Source: Breoghania sp. (GTDB lineage: Bacteria; Pseudomonadota; Alphaproteobacteria; Rhizobiales; Stappiaceae). From it: a stretch of DNA of 64,000 bases. Location of the stretch: positions 1 to 64,000 of the forward strand of contig NZ_JASJAV010000020.1 in the NCBI RefSeq assembly GCF_030066895.1. The letters are read 5' to 3'. Below are positions 32,636-41,775 of the stretch, piece by piece (positions within the stretch are counted from its first letter, which is position 1; the number at the start of each line of letters is the position of its first letter). The notes below the pieces were generated by a model. That model saw only the letters and a list, made by a program, of their open reading frames with translations, did no database searches and was not told where the DNA came from. The position numbers and the translations under genes are program-made.

Positions 32636-33046
32636 ATGAATGCGTCGAACTGGTCATCCGCAACAGCTCCCGACCTCAGGATCTTCCGCGATATCGCGCA
32701 CGAAGCCTTTGCGAACCTGCCGGAGGAATTCCGCAGCCGCTGCGACGGCATCGTGATCGCGATCGAGTATTTCCCCAGCGAAGCCATGCCGGAAAGCGTC
32801 GGCGCCGAAGATCCGTTCGACCTGCTCGGCCTGTTCGAAGGGCTGGGCCTGGCGCAGACAGGCGACAATGCGGTGACCGGACAGCAGCCGAACCGCGTCT
32901 GGCTTTTCCGCCGACCGATCCTCGACTACTGGGCCGCCTACGAGGAGAGCCTCGGCGTCGTCATCACCCATGTTCTGGTCCACGAGATCGGCCACCATTT
33001 CGGGCTGTCCGACGAGGACATGGAAGCGATCGAGGCGGACGGCTGA
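32636..33046 (+). CDS. Zincin-like metallopeptidase family protein
   Basis: A 136-residue protein of the compact zincin family (PF06262 type). ITHVLVHEIGHHFGLSDEDM contains HEIGH plus a downstream aspartate as third ligand. The N-terminal FANLPEEFRSRCDGIVIAIE and YFPSEAMPESVG are typical. It is cytosolic, since there is no signal peptide; substrate unknown. The preceding gene ends 11 bases upstream, so the two are likely translated from one transcript. Confidence 0.9.
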   Translation: MNASNWSSATAPDLRIFRDIAHEAFANLPEEFRSRCDGIVIAIEYFPSEAMPESVGAEDPFDLLGLFEGLGLAQTGDNAVTGQQPNRVWLFRRPILDYWAAYEESLGVVITHVLVHEIGHHFGLSDEDMEAIEADG

Positions 33047-33050
33047 GGAG

Positions 33051-33098
33051 CGGAAATCCGCCCCTCGCCTTGTGAGGACCCGTCGTTGCGACGGTCCT
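33051..33098. terminator. Convergent-gene hairpins, possible bidirectional terminator
   Basis: GCGGAAATCCGC is followed by GGACCCGTCG-TTG-CGACGGTCC, between two converging genes. The right side runs into CTACTTCTTTTTCTT. Moderate stem quality. Confidence 0.4.
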
Positions 33099-35692
33099 AC
33101 TTCTTTTTCTTCTTGCCCAGTCCGAAGAGGTTCGGCGCAACCTTGAACCCCTGCGCGATGGACTCGAGCACTGCCTCGTCGTTGACCTCCCCGTCCATCG
33201 CCTTGCGGATATCGATGCCGGTATTGCCGAGTTGTTTGACCGTCTCTTCTACCGCCTTGTTCGGGCTTTCCTTGAAAATATCGAGAACGCCGCTACTGAC
33301 CGCCTGCAGCTTCTTGTAGGCCTCCTTCGGCTTCTCGAGGATACCGTAGATATCGGGATAGATCTGCGGATTGTCCCAAGGCCCGCGAATGACCACCGGA
33401 ACGCCGAGCCCGACCATATCGCCGCCCGAGCCCTGGCCCTTCAGGGAGGCGACGATCTTCGACGTCACGCGCCAGTTGATCGTCCGCTCGCCGATATTTG
33501 TCTTGCCGCCGCCCGAGACCCGCACCAACGGCCCGACGAGATTGAGATCGGACGTGGTCGCGATGCCCTTGTCGATCACGAAACTTGCCGAAAGCTCGTT
33601 GTTGAAGTCCGTCGACTGACTCTCGTCGCTCTTGCCAACTCAGCCGGTCAGCGTGGAGACGGAAAGCGTGCGCACCGTTTGCGGGATATTGATGCCGCGA
33701 ATGGAACCATTGGTGAATTTGATTTTCGCCGTCCCGGCCACCGAAGAGGCGAACGCGGCCTGATTGTCACCGGACGCCGTGACGTCGAGCGACATCGCGG
33801 CCGTGCCGTGCAGATCCCGGAAATCGGCCAGATCGGTCAGGAAGGCATGGGCATCAAGCCCGCTCAGATCGAGCGATACGGCAATGGCGGGTTGAGCCGC
33901 CGTACCGTCGACCGAAACGACGCCCTTTGCCGTTCCCTCGTAAAGCGTGAGCGGATCGAGATCGGCGCGCAGCTTGCCCCCGGAAATGGCGACACGCAGC
34001 TTGCTCTGCCCGATCTTCAGCTTGTCCCAACGGGTCGATTTTGCGGAAACCGTCAGGTCCGCATCGGCCGCCTTGAGGGCGGAGACGTTGATCGGCTCAT
34101 TGCTCCAGCCTTTCGCGGCACTGCTTGAGCGCCTGGGACCGCCGCCGTCGCCGCCGACCCCGAAGCCGCCCGACGTTCCCTTGCCGAGATAGGAATCGAG
34201 CACCAGTTGATCGAGCGCCAGGGAGGCGGTGATCTTCGGCACCGCCTGAGTGAACGCGATCTCGCCCTCGCCGGTCCCTTGCGTCCCGTCGAGCGTCAGC
34301 GTGGTATCCGTGAAACCGATATGGCCGGAAGATGCGGCCTTGAACCGTCCGGCCACCGCAAACCGTTGCAGGCCGTCGCCGTCGGGCAGAGAATGCCCCA
34401 CCCAGGAGAGAAGGTTCCGCAGGCTGGCCGTCTCAAGCGACAACCGCCCGTCAAACGCCCCGCCGCTGGTGACCGTGCCCTTCGCCCCGAGTGTCAGTGC
34501 TTGCCGGTCACGGAGGCCTCGACGGGGGCAGCTTTTTGCCCGCCATCGACGGTTCCGGTGCGGCCTTGGCCGCGATATCGAACCGTTCGCCGTTCCATGT
34601 CAGACCGCCGGTCGCGGTCGCCGGGCGGGAGAACCCGTCGAGCGAGAAGTCGATATTGACGGCTTCCACGGCCCCAAGCGCCGGATCGTCGCCCAGACCG
34701 AGGCGGGCGGGATCGATCGTGTCGATGCCGATTTTCGCCTCCAGTGCCGGATCCAGCCTGGCTGAGATCGGCGACGATCCCACCCGTCAGCTTGCTTCCG
34801 GCAGCCGAGGCGGACAGGTCCTGAAGAGAAAACTGCTCCGGCGCAAGATCGGTCGTGGCCGCGATCTCATAGGCGCCGATCCCTTCTGCAGCGCCCCAAG
34901 TCCGAACGCCTTGAGCGCCGCCCCCAGAGAATCGCCCGAAGCCCCAACGCGCAGCTTGCCGGACAAGGGGTCGGCCGCGATCGTGCCGGAAACGGTGGCG
35001 GTTCCGAAATCGCCGGAAATCTCCGCCGTCACCTCACTCGACTTCTTTTCGGCAAGCGCCAGGGGCGCCCCGACCTCGGCCTCGAGATTGAAGGTGCTGC
35101 CGTTCCACACGAGCGATCCCTTGAGCGTCGCGGGATCCTCGGGCGAGGGCAGATAAAGGCTCGTGTTGATGTCCGAAAGCTTGATCGCCTGGCCCGAGCG
35201 CTTGTCGGTGCAGGCGAGCCGTCCGTCGACGATCGACAGTTCATCGACCTTGACCCTGCGCATCAGGCGTCTCCGGCTCCTGACCGGGAACGGGCGGCAA
35301 TGCCTCGGCGGGCTCAGCCCCGCCCTCCGTCGCCAGCGAATCCTCGATCAGATAGCTCAGCGTACGGCGCGGCGCCCAGCTCGTGCGGCCGAATTTGTCG
35401 ATCTCAAGCAGGATTTAGGGTTCGCGCAAGGTGTGCCGGTCACCCGCGCCTTTCCCCCCATGAGCGCGCTCAGCGACAGGCCGAAGTCGATCTCCGCGGC
35501 CTTGACGAATTCAACCCCGACTGCCCCGTCGAGCCGCAGGCGCCAGCCGGTCGCGGATTCCACCTGGCTCACGATCTGGTGCTTGATCGCGTCCTTCGGC
35601 AAGAAGAACGGGATCACGAGCGCTGCCACGACAAGCAACACAACGAAACTGGCAGCACCTAAGAGGGTGCGTTTCACGCCAAATTCTCTCAA
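33097..35692 (-). pseudogene. AsmA family protein, broken in at least six places
   Basis: An AsmA-type inner-membrane anchored, periplasm-facing protein implicated in outer-membrane or envelope lipid transport. The N-terminus has a membrane segment (LLGAASFVVLLVVAALVIPFF) and ESATGWRLRLDGAVGVEF. The frame then breaks: a shift near 35425 and TAA at 35415-35417 before ILLEIDKFGRTSWAPRRTLS; a shift near 35265; another near 34880; further shifts near 34785 and 34445-34505; and TGA at 33640-33642 before VGKSDESQSTDFNNELSASF. The C-terminal VSGGGKTNIGERTINWRVTS, VPVVIRGPWDNPQIYPDIYG and Lys-rich tail are intact. This is one of the most damaged genes here. Confidence 0.8.
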
Positions 35693-35824
35693 GGACGAAT
35701 CTGAGGCAAGTTTACGTTAATGCTGTGCGCAAATGGTGACGAAATGGCCTCACGACGACATCCTCGTGTCGCGGTAAGGGAATACACGCAAAGTATCTTG
35801 TCTGTCGGACACCTCGCAGGTGGC

Positions 35825-36514
35825 TCAGACGGTCAGATGAGCCCACATTTCGCTTTCCACCATGCTCTCGCGCGAGCTTTCCAGCACGATTTCACCGCGC
35901 TCCATCATCGCAAATCTGTCGACCAGATCGCGAGCGAACTCGAAATACTGCCCCACCAGCACGATCGCCATCGTGCCCTGATCCCGGAGCCATGAGATCG
36001 CCCGGCCGATATCCTTGATGATGGAGGGCTGGATGCCTTCCGTCGGCTCGTCCAGCACCAGAAGCTTGGGCCGGGTGACAAGCGCACGACCGATAGCGAG
36101 CTGTTGCTGCTGACCGCCGGAAAGATCGCTGCCGCGCCGCCTGAGCATGTCCTTGAGCGCAGGAAACAGCTCGAAGACATCATCGGGAATGGTCTTCTCG
36201 CTGGTCGCGGCAAACCCGGTCTCCAGATTTTCCTTCACACTCAGAAGCGGAAAGATCTCGCGCCCCTGCGGCACGATCGCGACGCCTTTTCGCGCGCGTT
36301 GATGCGGTGACATGGACGTGATCGGCTCCCCGTCGAGCAGGATCTTGCCGCCGGAGACCGGATGCTGGCCGACAATGGCGCGCAAGGTCGAGGTCTTGCC
36401 AACGCCATTGCGCCCCATCAGACAGGTGACCTCCCCCGCCTGCGCTTCCAGAGAGACACGCCGCAGAGCCTGGGCGGCACCATAGTGAAGATCGATGTTT
36501 TCGACGCTCAGCAT
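35825..36514 (-). CDS. urtE: Urea ABC transporter ATP-binding subunit UrtE
   Basis: A 229-residue LivF-like ATPase, complete: Walker A GRNGVGKTST, Q-loop VPQGREIFPLLSVKEN, signature LSGGQQQQLAIGRAL, Walker B LLVLDEPTEGIQPSI, and the UrtE-typical VGQYFEFARDLVDRFAMMER. It energises uptake by the UrtBC permease together with UrtD. It is last in the urtABCDE operon, 9 bases after urtD. No urease genes follow. Confidence 0.93.
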   Translation of the reverse strand: MLSVENIDLHYGAAQALRRVSLEAQAGEVTCLMGRNGVGKTSTLRAIVGQHPVSGGKILLDGEPITSMSPHQRARKGVAIVPQGREIFPLLSVKENLETGFAATSEKTIPDDVFELFPALKDMLRRRGSDLSGGQQQQLAIGRALVTRPKLLVLDEPTEGIQPSIIKDIGRAISWLRDQGTMAIVLVGQYFEFARDLVDRFAMMERGEIVLESSRESMVESEMWAHLTV

Positions 36515-36523
36515 TATTTTCCC

Positions 36524-37197
36524 TCACCGCCCCAGATAGACTTCGGCAACCCGCGGATTGGCCGAGACGTGATCGAGCGCCCTTCCGCCAGCACCGAGCC
36601 CTCGTGCAGCACGGTGACCTTGACGTCGAGATCTCACACGAAGGTCATGTCATGTTCCACGACCACGACCGAACGGGTCTTGTTGATCTCCTTGAGCATG
36701 GTTGCCGTCTGCGCCGTCTCCGCATCCGTCATGCCGGCTGCGAGCTCGTCAACCAGCATCAGTTTCGGATCCTGGGCAAGCAGCATGCCGATCTCCCGCC
36801 ACTGCTTTTGCCCGTGACTGAGATTGGCGGCCAGCTCGTCGCGTCGATCGGTCAGCCGGATCAATTCCAGTAACTCGTTGATGCGCGCTTTCTCGGGTTC
36901 GCTTCGACGGTGAAACAGCGTGGAGAACGGTCCGCGTGGGATCTTCAGCGCCAGTTCCAGATTGTCGAACACGGTCTGGCTTTCGAAGACCGTCGGCTTC
37001 TGAAATTTCCGACCGATACCGAGTTCGGCGATATCGACCTCGTCGAGCGTGGTCAGATCGACCGCCCCGTTCGGGCCGATGATCGCCCGCATTTCACCGG
37101 GCTGCAGCACGAGAGGGGAGTTGAGCGCCTTGAACCCGTCAAAGGAGACGGAGACGTCGTCGAGATAGAGTACGGAACCGGAAGCCTGCGCGATCAT
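36524..37197 (-). pseudogene. urtD: Urea ABC transporter ATP-binding subunit UrtD, Walker A deleted, stop and frameshift
   Basis: A LivG-like ATPase in operon position between urtC and urtE. MRAIIGPNGA is joined directly to VDLTTLDEVDIAELGIGRKF; the GKTT of Walker A and about 20 residues after it are missing, in frame. LSHGQKQWREIGMLLAQDPK (signature) and LMLVDELAAGMTDAE (Walker B) remain. At MTFV a TGA (36634-36636) replaces the usual Arg codon, and one base of a G-run is missing near 36585, after which the frame should read LDHVSANPRVAEVYLGR and end at the TGA 36524-36526. Without Walker A the product could not bind ATP normally. Confidence 0.88.
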
Positions 37198-37201
37198 CTT
37201 C

Positions 37202-38383
37202 TCACTCCGCCGCCTGATGTTTCATGGAAGCCTCGCCCGAATAGGGAGCCTCATCGATTCCCGCTTCTGCACGAACCGACCGGCGGCGCTGACGAAGCGC
37301 GCTCCAGCCCTGCGCGATCGTGCCCACAATTCCCTTGGGCAGGAACAGCGTCACCGCCACGAACAGACCGACCAGCGCAAAGAGCCAGAGCTCGGGAAAG
37401 ACGCCAGTGAACCAGGTCTTCGCGAAGTTGACGAGAACCGCACCGAGCACCGCACCGACCAGCGTTACGCGCCCGCCCACGGCGACCCAGATGACCAGTT
37501 CGATGGAGTTGGCGGGCGCGAATTCGCCCGGATTGATGATGCCGACCTGCGGCACGTAGAGCGCTCCGGCGACACCCGCCATCATCGCCGACAGCACCCA
37601 GACGAAGAGCTTGTAATGCTCCACCCGGTAGCCGAGAAACCGGGTCCGGCTTTCCGCATCGCGCACCGCAATAAGCACCTTGCCAAATTTCGAGCGCGTC
37701 ACCGCCCGCGCGATGACAAAGCCGACGGCGACGGCGGCCACGGAGGCGAAGAACAATGCAGAACGTGTGCCGTCGGCCTGCACGGAAAAGCTCAGAATGT
37801 CCTTGAAGTCGGTCAGCCCGTTATTGACACAAAAGCGCATGTCGTTTCTGCGGAATGCGAGCAGCAGGGCATAGGTCATCGCCTGCGTGATGATGGAGAG
37901 ATAGACGCCGGTCACCCGCGAGCGGAAGGCGAACCAGCCGAAGATGAAGGCCAGCACCGCGGACACCACCAGCACCATCAGGAAGGCGAAGGGAAAGGCG
38001 TCGAAGCCGTACCAGTACCAGGGCAGTTCCTTCCAGTTGAGGAAGACCATGAAGTCCGGCAATTCCGCATTGCCGTAGACACCGCACACACCGATCTGGC
38101 GCATCAGATACATGCCCATGGCATAACCGCCGAGCGCGAAAAACGCCCCGTGGCCGAGCGAGAGAATGCCGCAATAGCCCCACACCAGATCGACGGAGAG
38201 CGCTAGCAGCGCATAGCACATGTACTTGCCGAGCAGGCTGACCACGTAGATCGGCACATGCAGCGCATGATCGGGGGGAAACAGCAGGTTTCCGGCCGGA
38301 ATGGCAATCGCGAAAGCCGCCAGGATCGCCAGAAAGAGAAGCGCCTTGCCGTCGAAGGCGCGCAGGAAGAACGACGTGATCAT
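37202..38383 (-). CDS. urtC: Urea ABC transporter permease UrtC
   Basis: A 393-residue LivM-like permease with about ten membrane helices; DLVWGYCGILSLGHGAFFALGG is the hallmark, followed by VTGVYLSIITQAMTYALLLA and VGIINPGEFAPANSIELVIW. It is complete. The DMRFCVNNGLTDFKDIL segment differs from the usual glycine-rich DMGFGGNNGLTDF. Its start overlaps the urtB stop by four bases (ATGA), indicating translational coupling. Inner membrane. Confidence 0.93.
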   Translation of the reverse strand: MITSFFLRAFDGKALLFLAILAAFAIAIPAGNLLFPPDHALHVPIYVVSLLGKYMCYALLALSVDLVWGYCGILSLGHGAFFALGGYAMGMYLMRQIGVCGVYGNAELPDFMVFLNWKELPWYWYGFDAFPFAFLMVLVVSAVLAFIFGWFAFRSRVTGVYLSIITQAMTYALLLAFRRNDMRFCVNNGLTDFKDILSFSVQADGTRSALFFASVAAVAVGFVIARAVTRSKFGKVLIAVRDAESRTRFLGYRVEHYKLFVWVLSAMMAGVAGALYVPQVGIINPGEFAPANSIELVIWVAVGGRVTLVGAVLGAVLVNFAKTWFTGVFPELWLFALVGLFVAVTLFLPKGIVGTIAQGWSALRQRRRSVRAEAGIDEAPYSGEASMKHQAAE

Positions 38384-40008
38384 GCCTCGACCGCCCGGCC
38401 CTTGAGGGCGAACAGGCCCCGTAGACGCTTCTGAATGAACAGGATGATGAAGACGAGCACCAGGATCTTGCCGAGAACCGCGCCCGCATAGGGTTCAAGG
38501 AACTTGTTGACGACGCCGAGCGTCATCACGCCCACCAGCATGCCCCACAGATTGCCGACCCCGCCGAAGGCCACGACCATGAAACTGTCGATGATGTAGC
38601 TCTGGCCGAGATTGGGCGAGACGTTGTCGATCTGGGAAAACGCCACGCCCGCAATGCCCGCGATGCCGGAACCGAGGCCGAAGGTCAGCGCATCGACCCA
38701 GGGCGTGCGGATACCCATCGAGCTTGCCATGCGCCGGTTCTGCGTGACCGCACGCATGTAGAGCCCGAAGCGCGTGGCCTTGAGAACCGAGACCAGCACG
38801 GCGAAGACCACAAGCGAGAAGATGATGATCCAAAGCCGGTTGTAGGTGATCGTCAGGCCGCCGACCTCGTTCAACCCCGACATCCAGGACGGCGTGCCGA
38901 CTTTCCGGTTATTGGCGCCGAAGATGGTACGAACTGCCTGCTGGAGGATGAGCGAGATGCCCCAGGTCGCCAGCAGGGTTTCAAGCGGACGGCCATAGAG
39001 AAACCGGATGACGAACCGCTCCAGCGCCACACCGACCGCGCCGGCGATCAGGAAGGCGAGCGGCAGCACGATGAAGAGAGAGAAGTCGAACAGCCACGGC
39101 GCGGAGGTGCGGATGATCTCCTGCACGACTAAGGTCGTGTAGGCGCCGATCATCACCATCTCGCCATGCGCCATGTTGATAACGCCCATCACGCCGAAGG
39201 TAATGGCAAACCCGATCACCGCCAGCAGCAGCACCGAACCGAGCGACAGGCCGTACCAGACATTCTGCGCCGCATTCCACGCGGCAAGGATCTGCTCCAC
39301 GTGGGACTGCACCATTACCGCCGCATCATGCAGTTCGCCCTCGCTGGCATCGGCGGTGGAGGCGAGAAGTGCGCGGGCCTCCTGGTCGCCGCGCTCCTTG
39401 ATGCCCTCAACCGCGGCCAGCTTGTCGGCCTCCGACGCATCCGAATTGAGAACGGCGGCTGCACGTGCCTGGCGCAGAAGCGTCGCGATTTCCGGATCGC
39501 TTTCCGCCTGAAGCGCCTGATCGATGGTCTCGATCGCTTCCGGATCGCGCGCCTTGAAGACCTGCTCAGCCGCCTTCATGCGGCGCTCGGGATTCTTGGA
39601 CATCAACGTCAACTCACCGAGCGCGGAGCGAATGGCACGCCTCAGGCGGTTGTTGATGCGGATGCGTTCCATGTCACGTCGAGCGGCCTCGCCCGCCGCC
39701 TCGCCAGTGATCGCATCGAAAAGCTCATAGTTGCGGCCCGCCTTCTTGACGATGAAGACGATACCGTCGGACTTGCGCGCCATCAGATCGTTGGTCCCCA
39801 GCGCCTGCAGCGCGGGCATGGCGGCCTCGTCGCCCAGTGTCGCGATGGCGCCGATCTGGCGTTCGGTATCGTCGTAACTGCCCTTGGCCAATTCGTTGAT
39901 GAGACTGCGCAGATCGCTGCCCCCGTCCGCCGCAAACGAGACCGATGGCCCGGCCAGGGCGCTGAGCGCAAGGAAAAGCGCGAAAAGAATGATTTTCAAT
40001 GGAAGCAT
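38380..40008 (-). CDS. urtB: Urea ABC transporter permease UrtB
   Basis: A 542-residue LivH-like permease with a signal peptide (MLPLKIILFALFLALSALAG) and a long periplasmic-type helical-repeat N-terminal region of about 230 residues (LAKGSYDDTERQIGAIATLG, NNRLRRAIRSALGELTLMSK), as in UrtB proteins. The permease part begins VWYGLSLGSVLLLAVIGFAI, with GVMGVINMAHGEMVMIGAY and GLGSGIAGIAGVAFSQIDNV. It is uninterrupted. It follows urtA after about 110 bases and is coupled to urtC. Confidence 0.94.
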   Translation of the reverse strand: MLPLKIILFALFLALSALAGPSVSFAADGGSDLRSLINELAKGSYDDTERQIGAIATLGDEAAMPALQALGTNDLMARKSDGIVFIVKKAGRNYELFDAITGEAAGEAARRDMERIRINNRLRRAIRSALGELTLMSKNPERRMKAAEQVFKARDPEAIETIDQALQAESDPEIATLLRQARAAAVLNSDASEADKLAAVEGIKERGDQEARALLASTADASEGELHDAAVMVQSHVEQILAAWNAAQNVWYGLSLGSVLLLAVIGFAITFGVMGVINMAHGEMVMIGAYTTLVVQEIIRTSAPWLFDFSLFIVLPLAFLIAGAVGVALERFVIRFLYGRPLETLLATWGISLILQQAVRTIFGANNRKVGTPSWMSGLNEVGGLTITYNRLWIIIFSLVVFAVLVSVLKATRFGLYMRAVTQNRRMASSMGIRTPWVDALTFGLGSGIAGIAGVAFSQIDNVSPNLGQSYIIDSFMVVAFGGVGNLWGMLVGVMTLGVVNKFLEPYAGAVLGKILVLVFIILFIQKRLRGLFALKGRAVEA

Positions 40009-40118
40009 GGCGACTCTGCTTTCAAGGAAATGGCCACCGGACGGGCCCGTCCGGCGTTACCCGGCAGCGCACTCGTTCAAGCACGCCGCCGGGCACTGGA
40101 TCTCAAGTCAGGCAGGGC

Positions 40119-41442
40119 TTATTCGCCCTTGCCGCCGCACTTGCCGGTCGCGACGTTGAAGTTGCCGCAGGACATCGGCGCGCGCCAGTCGGAGATCAGG
40201 TCCTTGGAGTCCGGCAGGTAATCGGACCATGCATTGCGGGCAACCAGGCCCGGCGTCTCGTAGACGATCTGGAACTGGCCGTCGTCCTGGATTTCGCCGA
40301 TCAGCACCGGCTTGGTGATGTGGTGGTTCGGCATCATCGTGGAGTAGTCGCCCGTCAGGTTCGGGACGGACACGCCGACCATCGCGTCGATGACCGCATC
40401 CGGATCGATGGTGCCGACCTTCTCGACCGCCTTCACCCACATGTTGAAGTCGATGTAGTGGGTTTCCTTCGGGTCGTTGGTCACGCGCTCGTCGTCCTTG
40501 GTGAAGGCGAGCCAGGCGTCAATGAAGTTGTAGTTAACATCCGTGTCGACGGACTGGAAATAGTTCCACGCCGCCAGGTGACCGACGAGCGGAGCGGTGT
40601 CGAGACCGGCCTACTCTTCCTCACCCACGAAGAAGGCCACGACCGGAATGTCCTAGGCCTTGATGCCCTGGTTGGTTGGCGAGTTCCTCGTAGAAGGGAA
40701 CGTTGGCGTCGCCGTTGACGGTGGAGACGACGGCAGTCTTCTTGCTGGCGGAGCCGAAGGCCTTGATGTCGGACACGATCGTCTGCCAGTCGGAATGACC
40801 GAACGGCGTGTAGTTGATCATGATGTCCTCATCCGCGACGCCCTTCGCCTTCAGATAGGCCTCGAGGATCTTGTTGGTCGTGCGCGGGTAGACGTAGTCG
40901 GTGCCGGCCAGAACCCAGCGCTCCACGCCTTCCTCGTTCATCAGGTAGTCGACGGCCGGGATGGCCTGCTGGTTGGGAGCGGCACCCGTGTAGAAGACGT
41001 TGCGCTGGCTCTCTTCACCTTCGTACTGCACGGGATAGAAGAGGATGAAATCGAGTTCCTCGAAGACCGGCAGCACGGACTTGCGCGACACGGACGTCCA
41101 GCAGCCGAACACGGCGGAAACCTTGTCGACCGATATCAGCTCGCGTGCCTTTTTCGCAAAAAGCGGCCAGTCGGAAGCCGGGTCGACGACGACCGGCTCC
41201 AGCTTCTTACCCAGAAGACCGCCCTTCTTGTTCTGCTCTTCGATGAGCATCAGCATGGCGTCCTTGAGCGTCGTCTCCGAAATCGCCATCGTGCCGGAAA
41301 GAGAATGCAGGATGCCGACCTTGATGGTGTCGTCCTCTGCGGCAGCGCCCGAAACGAGCCCGGCCGTCATCGACGTCGCCATCATTCCCGCGATCGCGAC
41401 CCAGCCGATGGTCCGGCAGATCCTGTTCATGCTTGTTGCCAT
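40119..41442 (-). pseudogene. urtA: Urea ABC transporter substrate-binding protein UrtA, frameshift plus two amber codons
   Basis: A periplasmic urea/short-amide binding protein of about 440 residues. Signal peptide followed by [60 protein letters not shown] and [20 protein letters not shown] are hallmark UrtA segments. Near 40675 one extra base shifts the frame; the correct reading continues GIKA-TAG(40653-40655)-DIPVVAF, then VGEEE-TAG(40611-40613)-AGLDTAPLVGHLAAWNYF, and ends GNFNVATGKCGGKGE. Without read-through no functional binding protein would be made, although downstream permease genes are intact. The start at 41442 is divergent from the kinase gene. Confidence 0.88.
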
Positions 41443-41775
41443 TTAGTAGTCCCCCATGGTCGATATGCGGCAGCTACGAACACGGATCCCTTAGGGGACG
41501 CCGAGAATGCTCGTCTGCCATCGACCATGATCGTCAGTCGTAATTGTGCACTGCTCTATACGTCGATTGACGTAGTCGCCTGCGCGTTTTGTACATTCTC
41601 TGCAGGTCTTGAAAGACGTCCGATGAATTTCGCGGCACGAACATTGCAACACAATCAGACAAACCGAACGGAGTGACCGAAAAAACCTCCGAAAATCACC
41701 CGATCGATAATTTAAATATCGAAATATCTGCCTTAATATTCGGAAATTGCTCATTCATTAGTCGAAAGAGAGTGG
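41443..41775. other. Divergent control region between urtA and the hybrid kinase gene
   Basis: It carries the promoters of both transcription units. The right part (41690-41760) is A+T-rich. I looked for a sigma-54 GG-N10-GC motif on both strands and did not find a convincing one. Confidence 0.4.

Noticed and set aside
41443..41775. Sigma-54 promoter for urtA.
   Set aside because: No GG-N10-GC spacing with the expected flanks was found on either strand.
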